Origin: Neisseriales bacterium
GTDB lineage: Bacteria > Pseudomonadota > Gammaproteobacteria > Burkholderiales > UBA11063
Length of the DNA: 15,025 bases
Assembly (NCBI GenBank): GCA_008017145.1
Contig: SSGY01000147.1
Span: forward strand, 1-15,025
Direction of reading: 5' to 3'
Made by a program: the position numbers and the translations under genes. The notes under the pieces are model-generated. The model was not told the DNA's origin. It searched no databases and saw only the letters and a program-made list of their open reading frames with translations. How positions within the stretch are numbered: position 1 is the first letter of the stretch; every line of letters starts with the position of its first letter. Below are positions 7,260 through 14,726 of this stretch, piece after piece.

Positions 7260-9104
7260 ATGACAACAGCAGAAAACAACATGCAAAATTTACATCCTGA
7301 TATTCAGCAACGCTTATATGATTTAACTGTGCTGACATATATTTCTAATAATAAAAAAACAGGAGTAGCGTATCGATGCTTTAAATTTCCAGATCGTAAT
7401 CTTGATATCAAAGACATAAAAGATTTAGCATTTGGAAGCAATATTTTTATCAATAAATTTGCCAGTGGTGATATCCAAGTTTCATGGTACGCAGATGAAC
7501 CTGAAGGATATAAAGACGCAATAGTGCGGGATGTTTTTAATAAGATTATTGATATGATACCACCAGAGATGTCATGGAGTAAATTAGTTAATCCCTGCAA
7601 ATCAAAAAAACAAGTGATTGATAAAGATTACTCTCATAGCAGTTTTGAACATGACTCCTTGAGGATTGTTTCGTCAACGGCTTTTCGTCGATTACAAAAT
7701 AAAACGCAGGTAGTTCCATTGTGTGATAACGATATTGTACATAATCGTTTGACACATAGTATTGAGGTATCTACGGTAGGCAAAAAATTAGCACGAATGG
7801 TTGCCTCATATGTATGGGAAACGTGTATGCCCAAAAATGATGTGGCGGTAATAGCTCAATATTTTGGAGGTAGTTGTCTTAATGATGAACAAGTGCGAGA
7901 GCTATTTACTAATAATGTTGCCGATCTGGTTGCCGCAGCATGTTTGATTCATGATATTGGTAATCCTCCTTTTGGACATCAAGGTGAAGAAGCACTAAAT
8001 GAAACGTATACTGAGTTACTAGTTCTGCCAGAATATCGCGATAGTTTGGGTAAGCTTGCTAAGCTGGAAGCAGATATATTTAAAATAGAGGGCAATGCAC
8101 AAACAATTCGTCTTTTAGCCCAAAATCAGAATATAGATCTCACCTATGCAACATTAGCAGCCAGTATCAAATATCCACGAATGCATCATCAAGAAAATAG
8201 TATTTATAAGAAATTTAATATTTATGCTAGTGAGCAAGAGCTCTTTAATCGTATTTTAAGTAGCTGTGGGCTAAACCTTGTTGCTGGCGAAGATTATGAG
8301 CGCCATCCATTAGTATATGTGGTAGAAGCTGCTGATGATATTTGCTATAGCTTATTTGATTTTGAAGATTTTGTATATCTTGGATTTATTTCAGAGGAAA
8401 CATATAGTGAAACACTTCTTGATATTACTTTTGCCAACCTTAAAACCCCATTAGCGATGAGAACTCCTGGTGAAACTCTTGAAGAAAAATTGAATAATTA
8501 TAAACAAAGTTTGGCGGAGATGAGCTTTGCCAATATAGCAAGCAAACTACGCTCTGAAGCATTATTTCAACTAATATTAAATGCTTTCCATGCTTTTAAA
8601 GAAAAGTATGACTATATTATTACGGGTACTTATACGATTGATAATCAATTACTCAATGCAAAAGGTAAAATAAACGGGCTGCTTGATATTTATGCAGCAA
8701 TTATGGCAAATCATCCAGTCAAAGATCGCTTTGCTAAAAGTAATACTGGACTTAAAAAACATTCTGTAACCGCAGGCTACAATAATATTGCAGTTCTCAA
8801 AAATAGTCTTGGTGGTTATGAAATAATGAGTGAGTTATTAAAAACACATATTGCAGCATTGCATAATTTGAATAAGCTACAATCACAGATGATATTACTC
8901 ACCGCACCAACTGAGTTTATTCATAAAAGTATTCGTGATTCATTAAACAAACGTGATGCTCGTTCCTGGGTAGAGATATTGTCACCACAGCAACAGATTG
9001 AGCAAATTCGGCTACTTAATGATTACCTCACTGGTTTAACTGATAATGCAGCGCTTAGGTTATTTCGACATTTAAAAGGACACGAACAAGTGGGATTTAT
9101 TTAA
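7260..9104 (+). CDS. dgt: dGTPase (HD-domain dNTP triphosphohydrolase) with N-terminal extension
   Basis: The 614-residue protein hydrolyses dGTP, and possibly other dNTPs, to the nucleoside and triphosphate in the family. The HD metal site is H166 (HNRLTHSIEVS), H231-D232 (CLIHDIGNPPFGHQGE) and an aspartate of EAADDICYS (D359 or D360). The EGNAQTIR motif (277-284) and SSTAFRRLQNKTQVVPL (138-154) match E. coli Dgt (SPAIRRLQQKTQVFPL). E. coli Dgt has about 505 residues and reaches the RRLQ motif near residue 45, so this protein has roughly 100 extra N-terminal residues with no motif I know. The start has a good AAAGG site and promoter, so the extension looks real. It is probably monocistronic. 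Roles in dNTP balance, fidelity or phage limitation are known for the family. Confidence 0.93.
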   Translation: MTTAENNMQNLHPDIQQRLYDLTVLTYISNNKKTGVAYRCFKFPDRNLDIKDIKDLAFGSNIFINKFASGDIQVSWYADEPEGYKDAIVRDVFNKIIDMIPPEMSWSKLVNPCKSKKQVIDKDYSHSSFEHDSLRIVSSTAFRRLQNKTQVVPLCDNDIVHNRLTHSIEVSTVGKKLARMVASYVWETCMPKNDVAVIAQYFGGSCLNDEQVRELFTNNVADLVAAACLIHDIGNPPFGHQGEEALNETYTELLVLPEYRDSLGKLAKLEADIFKIEGNAQTIRLLAQNQNIDLTYATLAASIKYPRMHHQENSIYKKFNIYASEQELFNRILSSCGLNLVAGEDYERHPLVYVVEAADDICYSLFDFEDFVYLGFISEETYSETLLDITFANLKTPLAMRTPGETLEEKLNNYKQSLAEMSFANIASKLRSEALFQLILNAFHAFKEKYDYIITGTYTIDNQLLNAKGKINGLLDIYAAIMANHPVKDRFAKSNTGLKKHSVTAGYNNIAVLKNSLGGYEIMSELLKTHIAALHNLNKLQSQMILLTAPTEFIHKSIRDSLNKRDARSWVEILSPQQQIEQIRLLNDYLTGLTDNAALRLFRHLKGHEQVGFI

Positions 9105-9169
9105 AAGAGGTAAGGTTATAGCATGTATGGGATAAGATTTTGTCTGGTCTGATTGATGCCGGGCTGGTG

Positions 9170-9178
9170 TGGTACAAT
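9170..9178 (+). promoter_or_regulatory. Extended -10 promoter for the beta-lactamase operon
   Basis: TGGTACAAT (TGn followed by TACAAT) lies 28 bases before the bla start, giving a short leader. No good -35 is seen at 17 bases, as is common for extended -10 promoters. The 102-base gap after dgt holds nothing else recognisable. Confidence 0.5.
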
Positions 9179-9206
9179 ATTGCAATATTAATGAGCAGTA
9201 TATAAC

Positions 9207-10043
9207 ATGAAAAAAATTCTTAGCGCTATATGCGTATCACTTGCAAGCTATTCGTTTGCCACGTCCCCTGACTATAACCAAATTTTTGCGGGTAAGAATG
9301 CCTGTTTTATTCTCTATGATGCACAAAATCATAAAATGGTTGAAGAATACAACCCTAAACGTTGTAGTGAAAGAATCCCACCTAATTCTACGTTTAAAAT
9401 TCCGTTATCGTTAATGGCATTTGATAAAGGAATAATTAGCGAGAGCACGGTATTTAAATGGGATGGCAAACAACGCTGGATGGAGAGTTGGAACCAGAAT
9501 CAAACCCCACGCAGTTGGGAACAATATTCGGTTCTTTGGGTTTCTCAACAGCTATCTCCGCAAATTGGCATGAAATCTATCAAAAATTATTTGGCTGATT
9601 TTAAATACGGTAATCAGGATTTTAGTGGTGATGCGGGTAAAAATAATGGTTTAACTAATGCTTGGTTAAGTGGCAGTCTGAAAATTTCAGCGCTAGAGCA
9701 ATTGCGTTTCCTAGAAAATATGCAAGATTATCAATTAAATATCAGCCATAGCGCGGTTGATAATACCATGCAAAATATCTACTTGGGTAAGATTGATGGC
9801 GGTTGGGATTTATACGGCAAAACAGGTAGTGGTTCGCGTAAATATTTGAAGAGCAACAATGCCAGTCAATTACGCGACGGTTATTTTATCGGCTACCTCA
9901 AAAAAGATCAGCAAAGTTATATTATTGTAACTAATATATCTGATATTAAACCACCTAAATCACAAGATAAAGAATTTGGCGGACCGCTAGCGAAAGCAGC
10001 AAGCTTACAAATTATTCAACAATTACAATTAAAAGCGAAATAA
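9207..10043 (+). CDS. Class D (OXA-type) serine beta-lactamase
   Basis: The 278-residue precursor starts with a Sec signal peptide, probably cut after SYSFA (residue 18), so the enzyme acts in the periplasm on beta-lactams. Class D motifs are in order: STFK (61-64; acylated S61 and K64, the usual carboxylated lysine), SVL (108-110) for the SxV motif, YGN (134-136), W153 in LTNAWLSGS and KTGS (205-208). The third position of the second motif is Leu rather than Val. The overall pattern recalls chromosomal OXA-29-like enzymes, but I cannot assign a number. Its stop lies 2 bases before the NYN gene, so the two are probably co-translated. No regulator of the LysR or BlaR type is adjacent, suggesting constitutive expression from the upstream extended -10 promoter. 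Which drugs it hydrolyses cannot be read from the sequence. Confidence 0.93.
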   Translation: MKKILSAICVSLASYSFATSPDYNQIFAGKNACFILYDAQNHKMVEEYNPKRCSERIPPNSTFKIPLSLMAFDKGIISESTVFKWDGKQRWMESWNQNQTPRSWEQYSVLWVSQQLSPQIGMKSIKNYLADFKYGNQDFSGDAGKNNGLTNAWLSGSLKISALEQLRFLENMQDYQLNISHSAVDNTMQNIYLGKIDGGWDLYGKTGSGSRKYLKSNNASQLRDGYFIGYLKKDQQSYIIVTNISDIKPPKSQDKEFGGPLAKAASLQIIQQLQLKAK

Positions 10044-10045
10044 AC

Positions 10046-10849
10046 ATGTACACTCCCAAAAATTCGGAAGAAGCCAATTTACATTTAGCGGTATTGATTG
10101 ATGCGGATAATGCCCAAGCATCGGTAATTGAGGCACTATTGGCAGATGTCGCACGCTATGGTGAGGCTACAGTTAAGCGGATTTATGGTGATTTTACCTC
10201 TACCCATAGCTCGCAGTGGAAAAGCGTACTCAATAAATTCGCGATTAAGCCGGTGCAACAATTTGCCTATACTCGCGGTAAAAATGCCACCGACAGCACG
10301 ATGATTATTGATGCAATGGATTTACTTTATACCAAACGTTTTGACGGCTTTTGTATTGTTTCCAGCGATAGTGATTTTACTGGACTAGCGATGCGGATTC
10401 GTGAAGAGGGTTTGTGGGTATATGGTTTTGGTGAAGAGAAAACTCCTGCTTCATTTCGTAATGCCTGTCATAAATTTATCCGTACCGAAAATTTACGTTT
10501 GGATAATAAGGGTGACGATGATATCTTAGCCGCAGAAGCGCCACATGATGATGCTACAGCGGGTAAAAGCACCCAAAACGATGATAAAGAAGTACCTAAA
10601 AAACGCTTTCCATTAAAATTAGCAGCTAAAGCAGTTGAAGAAGCGAGCAGTGACGATGGCTGGGCAAACTTAGCTGCGTTTGGCTCGTACTTAAATCGGG
10701 TACAACCTGATTTTGATCCACGTGATTATGGTTACGAAAAGCTCAGTGCGCTGGTAAAAGCCCGCAAGAATATCTTTGAGATTGAAGAGCGGGTTTTACC
10801 GACTTCTGGTAAGAAGCATTTGTATTTACGGATGAAAATTAAACGTTAA
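10046..10849 (+). CDS. NYN-domain putative ribonuclease with C-terminal OST-HTH/LOTUS domain
   Basis: The 267-residue protein has an NYN (LabA/DUF88-like, PIN-fold) domain at about 12-148. Acidic residues are in VLIDADNAQ (D19, D21), GKNATDSTMIIDAMDLL (D83, D89) and IVSSDSDFTGLAMRIRE (D108, D110), expected to hold divalent metal for RNA cleavage. A charged, low-complexity linker (about 152-190) leads to an OST-HTH/LOTUS domain (about 200-267: WANLAAFGSYLNRVQPDFDPRDYG ... FEIEERV), an RNA-binding module. The pairing is common in bacteria, with function mostly undefined; RNA turnover is the best guess. The start is 2 bases after the beta-lactamase stop with only a weak ribosome site, so translation probably depends on coupling. 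Base composition looks somewhat richer in GC than its neighbours. Confidence 0.88.
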   Translation: MYTPKNSEEANLHLAVLIDADNAQASVIEALLADVARYGEATVKRIYGDFTSTHSSQWKSVLNKFAIKPVQQFAYTRGKNATDSTMIIDAMDLLYTKRFDGFCIVSSDSDFTGLAMRIREEGLWVYGFGEEKTPASFRNACHKFIRTENLRLDNKGDDDILAAEAPHDDATAGKSTQNDDKEVPKKRFPLKLAAKAVEEASSDDGWANLAAFGSYLNRVQPDFDPRDYGYEKLSALVKARKNIFEIEERVLPTSGKKHLYLRMKIKR

Positions 10850-10872
10850 TTATGCGTGATTAAAGGTAATTT

Positions 10873-11565
10873 ATGGAAACGGTATTAATCACTGGCGCAA
10901 ATCGTGGTATTGGGTTTGGTTTTGTCAAAGCGTATCTTGAGCGTGGTTATCAGGTTATAGCATGCTGTCGGTTACCAGATAGAGCTGTAGAGTTGCAGTC
11001 GCTGAGTGCTGAATATGGTGATCTATTGTTGATTGAACAACTTGATGTTGCGAGTAGTATAGACTTTGATAGATTACATGCAAAGTATAAACATTTTAAA
11101 ATTGACATTTTAATCAATAATGCTGGAGTTATTGCGCAGTATTTTGATAAATTAACTTTGGCGCAAACTAATGCAGATGATGTTTTAAAAGCATTGGAGA
11201 TAAACGCAATTGGCGCTATGCGTAGCGTTCAATGTTTTGAGCACAGTTTATCTTTTAGCTCCAATCCTCGAATTATCAACATGGCAAGCTTGGCTGGGTC
11301 AATTAGTAGTGCTAATGGTTTTGGTTATGCCTATCGGATGTCTAAATGCGCGCTAAATATGTTAACAGCGTGTTATGCAAAAGAAAATACAGAAGTAATC
11401 AGTATCGCATTGCGCCCAGGCTGGGTAAAAACCGCAATGGGTGGCGTGGGTGCTAATTTGGAGGTTTCTGAAAGTGTAGCTAAAATGGTTACGATAATAA
11501 ATAAGCTGCAAGCGAGTGACTCGGGGAGGTTTATTGATTTGGAGTTACAGGATAGCCGGTGGTAG
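10873..11565 (+). CDS. SDR-family oxidoreductase, C-factor-like
   Basis: The 230-residue SDR has the cofactor motif TGANRGIG (7-14), NNAG at about 82-85, a MASLAG strand with the active serine and YRMSKCAL with the YxxxK pair. The PGWV loop after the sixth strand fits the C-factor/CsgA-like and sniffer-type SDR group. The cofactor is likely NADP(H), judged from the basic residue after the second strand (CCRLPDRA). An AAAGG site precedes the ATG. It follows the NYN gene by 23 bases and probably shares its transcript. It is unlike the SDR at 6220-6954 in type and strand. The substrate is unknown. Its reading frame continues past its stop into the hsdS relic. Confidence 0.87.
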   Translation: METVLITGANRGIGFGFVKAYLERGYQVIACCRLPDRAVELQSLSAEYGDLLLIEQLDVASSIDFDRLHAKYKHFKIDILINNAGVIAQYFDKLTLAQTNADDVLKALEINAIGAMRSVQCFEHSLSFSSNPRIINMASLAGSISSANGFGYAYRMSKCALNMLTACYAKENTEVISIALRPGWVKTAMGGVGANLEVSESVAKMVTIINKLQASDSGRFIDLELQDSRW

Positions 11566-11854
11566 CAACTAATTTTCTTGTGGGTTGAAATTATAATGAG
11601 ATACCTACATACATTTCGCCTACTCGGTCGCCAATTCAAAAGTGAAGTGCCACCATTATATGTACAGCAACGACTAGTTAGCTAGATAGAGGCTTTGGAG
11701 ACTAAAATTGCTGCAGCGCAGGCACTAATTGCTGGTGCACCAGCGCAAAAACAAGTTATCCTCCATAATTATCTGGATTAGTTTTAGCTAGAATTTATGA
11801 TACAATAACTCATTGATTATTTATGTATTCTTCTAATTAAAGGTATCTTTTATC
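11566..11854. other. Intergenic region holding an hsdS relic and the ImmA gene leader
   Basis: These 289 bases contain the decayed hsdS 3' end (11641-11781) and then an AT-rich leader with an AAAGGT ribosome site before the metallopeptidase start. No clear promoter was picked. Confidence 0.5.
11641..11781 (+). pseudogene. Relic of the 3' end of a type I restriction specificity subunit gene (hsdS)
   Basis: In one frame the DNA reads SEVPPLYVQQRLVS, a TAG stop (11683-11685), then IEALETKIAAAQALIAG, APAQKQVILHNYLD and a stop at 11779. This matches the usual HsdS C-terminus (PLPPLE.QQKIV.EIE.LE.KI..A......A...K..IL..YL), including the coiled-coil after the second target-recognition domain. Only about 45 codons remain, with one nonsense codon, no recognition domain and no hsdM upstream, so it cannot work. 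It shows that a type I restriction system once lay here, next to the ImmA/PIN pair. Confidence 0.7.
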
Positions 11855-12973
11855 ATGACAACTCTAAATATTAACCCAAGCATTCTCACTTGGGCGATAG
11901 AACGAGCCGGAGTAGAGTTAGATACCATTCTGAGCAAATTTCCTAATTTACAAAAATGGATAGAACAGCAAAAATCTCCAACTTTCAAACAGTTAGAAGA
12001 TTTTTCTCATCGAATCCATATTCCATTTGGTTATTTTTTTTTAGATACACCACCAACTATTGAGTTACCCTTTCCTTTCTTTCGAACAGATGGTTCATCA
12101 CAAAAATATATAAGTTTAGAAATTTTCGACGCGGTTTCCATATTACAGCAACGGCAGGAATGGCTCAAAGAATATTTGTTGTCAATGGAGGTTTCGCCTT
12201 TGCCTTTTGTTGGTAAATATCAGGCAAAACCTGTTGAAGATGTTGTGGCTTCTATTCGAGAAGCATTGAAGTTGCCTGAAGAGTGGGCTATGGAGTTTAG
12301 TAGCTGGGAGCAAGCATTAGATGGTTTAACCAAAAAAGTTGAAAATAGCGGGATAATAGTAACGTTTAATGGCGTTGTTGGCAATAATACCCATCGCAAA
12401 ATTAAGGTGGAAGATTGCCGTGGTTTTGTTTTGACCGATGAAATAGTGCCATTCATGTTTGTAAATAATGCTGATAGCAAATCCGCACAAATGTTCACAA
12501 TTGCACATGAATTGGCTCATATTTGGATTGGAAGTAGTGCTGGTTTTGATTTTCGTCAATTATTGCCAGCTGATGACGAAACTGAGAAATTTTGTGATAA
12601 AGTTGCCGCAGAGTTGCTTGTACCTAAAAAATTGTTTAATAAACACTGGAAGAATTTTGATTTTAAGCAGTTAGCACGCCATTTTAAAGTTAGTGAATTA
12701 GTTATTGCCCGTCGTGCTTTGGATACTGGAAAGATAGACAAAAAAGAATTCTTTGAATTCTATAACCAATATATTCAAAAAGAATCTGCGCTAAAATCAT
12801 CTGGCGGTGGTGGGGATTTTTATCTCACCGCGAGAAAAAGAGTTAGTTTAAAGTTTGCCTCTTACATAAATATGGCAATTCAGTCTGGGGATATACTACA
12901 TCGAGATGCCTATAAGCTGACTGGCTTACATGGTGGCATCTTCTATAAATTTCTTTCTGATAATTTTGGGTAA
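11855..12973 (+). CDS. ImmA/IrrE-family zinc metallopeptidase with degenerate XRE-like N-terminus
   Basis: The 372-residue protein has a helical N-terminal part (about 5-63: INPSILTWAIERAGVELD ... HIPFGYFFL) like the decayed XRE helix-turn-helix of this subgroup. The zinc site is H218-E219-H222 in AHELAHIWIG, with E253 in AAELLVP as likely third ligand. The C-terminal GGGGDFYLTARKRVSLKFA ... DAYKLTGL block is the tail typical of this family. Relatives cleave repressors or other regulators in mobile elements and stress responses. The following PIN gene starts 3 bases after its stop. This two-gene pair is often found within or beside type I restriction loci, and the hsdS relic just upstream agrees. 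It may be an antitoxin-like or regulatory partner of the PIN protein; the target is unknown. An AAAGGT ribosome site supports the start. Confidence 0.9.
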   Translation: MTTLNINPSILTWAIERAGVELDTILSKFPNLQKWIEQQKSPTFKQLEDFSHRIHIPFGYFFLDTPPTIELPFPFFRTDGSSQKYISLEIFDAVSILQQRQEWLKEYLLSMEVSPLPFVGKYQAKPVEDVVASIREALKLPEEWAMEFSSWEQALDGLTKKVENSGIIVTFNGVVGNNTHRKIKVEDCRGFVLTDEIVPFMFVNNADSKSAQMFTIAHELAHIWIGSSAGFDFRQLLPADDETEKFCDKVAAELLVPKKLFNKHWKNFDFKQLARHFKVSELVIARRALDTGKIDKKEFFEFYNQYIQKESALKSSGGGGDFYLTARKRVSLKFASYINMAIQSGDILHRDAYKLTGLHGGIFYKFLSDNFG

Positions 12974-12976
12974 ACT

Positions 12977-13486
12977 ATGATTTATTTACTTGATTCGAAT
13001 TTTTTTATCCAGTCTCACCGTGACACATATCCTTTGGATGTGGTTGTGAGCTTTTGGAAGAAATTTAAAACATTGGCAATTAATGGTACTCTAATTAGTA
13101 TAGATAAAGTATCTCAAGAGCTAAACCCTAGTTCACATCCTGATGAGTTAGCTCAATGGTGTTGTGGTGAGCTTCCATCTGGTTTCTTCAAAGAGACTGA
13201 TACCAACCAAGTGGTTGCGGAATATCAAAAAATTATGCAATGGGCAGTTAATAAATCAAATCACTATCTTCCAGGGGCTATTACCGAATTTATGTCATCG
13301 ACAGAAGCGGATGCTTTTCTTATTGCTTATGCGTTGGCAAATAAAAACAATATCACCATTGTTACCCATGAAAGTAGTAATCCTAATATCAAGAAGAAGA
13401 TAAAAATTCCTGAAGTTTGTAACGATTTTGGAATTAAATTTTGTACTACTATTCAGATGTTTCGAGAACTTAAGGAAACGTTCTAA
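12977..13486 (+). CDS. DUF4411 PIN-like protein
   Basis: The 169-residue protein has PIN-type acidic positions: D6 in YLLDSNFFIQ, E48 in VSQEL, D112 in EADAFLIAYAL and a late acidic residue in VTHESS (E132). PIN domains are Mg-dependent ribonucleases and often act as toxins. The length and the DSN..IQ start are usual for DUF4411. It is 3 bases behind the ImmA/IrrE gene, the standard partner for this family, and probably co-translated with it. A toxin role with the metallopeptidase as control partner is inference from context and has not been established for the pair as far as I know. Confidence 0.85.
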   Translation: MIYLLDSNFFIQSHRDTYPLDVVVSFWKKFKTLAINGTLISIDKVSQELNPSSHPDELAQWCCGELPSGFFKETDTNQVVAEYQKIMQWAVNKSNHYLPGAITEFMSSTEADAFLIAYALANKNNITIVTHESSNPNIKKKIKIPEVCNDFGIKFCTTIQMFRELKETF

Positions 13487-13773
13487 TCGCAAATTTTATA
13501 CTCAATCATATTCTTCATCCTAGGTCGTTGATTTACTCCTCACCTACTTGGTGTGGGCTTCGTCGCAAATCGCCTACTAATATTTCGAATCAGTTTGAGA
13601 TAGTGGTAACGAATTTTATAGATTCTCTCAAAGTGTAAAGCACAACAGTAAGGAATTAAAGTTTAATTTTTTTGGAATAATTTTTACTGTGGAATTTAAA
13701 ACCAATGATAAATACTCATACCAACTCGCATCAGAAGTAATTATCCACGATATTTCTTAGAAACAAGCACAAC
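13487..13773. other. Intergenic region between the PIN gene and the DUF4325 gene
   Basis: The 287 bases hold no recognisable gene. A small CACC/GGTG hairpin lies near 13544. A GTG-initiated run of 23 codons at 13689-13760 (EFKTNDKYSYQLASEV) could be a gene remnant, but I do not recognise it. No hsdR or hsdM remnant was identified. The DUF4325 gene has no strong ribosome site. Confidence 0.4.
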
Positions 13774-14130
13774 ATGAAAGAAATAAGAATAAATATTTAT
13801 AATATAATTGGTAATTCATTTGCTATCGAAGCCGATGACGGAGAGTTAATTTATAAACGAATTGAACAAGTTTTTGATGAAAAGAGAATGGTTCTACTTG
13901 ATTTCCAAAATATTGAGGTGCTAACTGCTGCATTTTTAAACACCTCTATCGGACAGCTTTATAGTAAGTATTCTTCTGAAGTCATCAAAAGTAATTTGTC
14001 AGTTGAAAACATGTTGCTAGAAGATATGATTTTACTAAAAAGAGTAGTTGAAACCGCAAAATTATTTTATAGTGATCCTAGTGGATTGAAAAAATCTATT
14101 GATGATATTTTAGGGATGATAAATGAGTGA
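13774..14130 (+). CDS. STAS-like DUF4325 protein
   Basis: The 118-residue protein matches the DUF4325 pattern: a short first strand, then MVLLDFQNIEVLTAAFLNTSIGQLYSKY (about 39-66). In that pattern the LDF.n.e strand and the T.aFLn.siG.LY helix resemble the anti-sigma-factor-antagonist (STAS) fold. STAS-like proteins usually act as phosphorylation- or ligand-controlled switches with kinase or ATPase partners; no such partner is adjacent. The C-terminal helices (about 80-118) are charged. The downstream gene overlaps by 8 bases, so the two are translationally coupled and probably work together. Function is unknown. Confidence 0.8.
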   Translation: MKEIRINIYNIIGNSFAIEADDGELIYKRIEQVFDEKRMVLLDFQNIEVLTAAFLNTSIGQLYSKYSSEVIKSNLSVENMLLEDMILLKRVVETAKLFYSDPSGLKKSIDDILGMINE

Positions 14131-14710
14131 ATATTTGTATTATGAATTTTGTAAGTTAGATAAACCGATCAGCAAAGAATGCCGTGATGAGATGAAGGCC
14201 TTATCAAAGCGTGCCAAACTTAATACTCACGGTGTTCAATATACTTACAATTATGGTGATTTTAGTGGTAACAAAGTGGAATTGCTTGCGAAATATTTTG
14301 ATGTGTTTTTTCATATCACTAATTTTGGTGATTTAGTGTTAATGTTTCGTTATGATCCAGTAGAAATCAATTTTGAGGTAATTAAGCCACATTTATTAAG
14401 ATATGTTGTTGATTATAAACAAATTAATGGGCAAATTATTATTACATTAACCGTTAATAACCAAAATGGCGGATTTGATGGTTGGTTAGAAGGTGAGGAT
14501 CTTTTAGCGGAACTATTACCATTATATGATGAACTAAAAAATGGTAATGATCAAATATTGCAAATATTCCACACCATTCATCTGATTTATAATGAAGATA
14601 ATCCAACGTTAATTAATGGAATGATTGATTGTATCAAAAAGCCGTTATCTCCAGCACAGCGAGCATTGCTGTCAACTATTGATTTAGATCTATTTAATTG
14701 TTTAACATAG
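14123..14710 (+). CDS. Uncharacterised YYEF/GDF-signature protein, short form
   Basis: The 195-residue protein begins EYLYYEFCKLDKPISKE, followed by MKALSKRAKLN and a YNYGDFSGNKVELLAKYFDVFF stretch. I know this signature from uncharacterised bacterial proteins (YYEF..iDrpLt, alS.rA.i, GDF.G....L....FD) that are often longer and encoded beside SWIM zinc-finger proteins. Here about the first 80 residues match, and the remaining 115 (LEGEDLLAELLPLYDELKN and on) form a short helical tail. No SWIM protein is in the window. The start has an AGGG site inside the DUF4325 gene and overlaps it by 8 bases. It is soluble, with no membrane segment or catalytic motif. Function is unknown; the partnership with a STAS-like protein is the only clue. 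Confidence 0.75.
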   Translation: MSEYLYYEFCKLDKPISKECRDEMKALSKRAKLNTHGVQYTYNYGDFSGNKVELLAKYFDVFFHITNFGDLVLMFRYDPVEINFEVIKPHLLRYVVDYKQINGQIIITLTVNNQNGGFDGWLEGEDLLAELLPLYDELKNGNDQILQIFHTIHLIYNEDNPTLINGMIDCIKKPLSPAQRALLSTIDLDLFNCLT

Positions 14711-14726
14711 GCTTAAAGATTTTACA

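Noticed and set aside
4123..10043. A beta-lactam biosynthesis cluster (clavaminate-synthase-like and IPNS-like enzymes, with a beta-lactamase nearby for self-protection).
   Set aside because: There is no ACV synthetase, beta-lactam synthetase or carboxyethylarginine synthase. The IPNS-fold protein has the RxS 2-oxoglutarate site of general oxygenases, and the beta-lactamase lies on the other strand behind an unrelated dgt gene with its own promoter.
11855..13486. Phage lysogeny module (ImmA with a repressor and integrase).
   Set aside because: No integrase, phage repressor, excisionase or attachment repeat is visible; the partner is a DUF4411 PIN protein and the neighbouring relic is of restriction origin.
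13535..13600. A possible dispersed repeat: TCGCAAATCGCCTAC-like sequence here and TTCGCCTACTCGGTCGCC near 11614.
   Set aside because: The shared word is only about 8 bases in unlike surroundings, so no repeat family can be claimed from one window.
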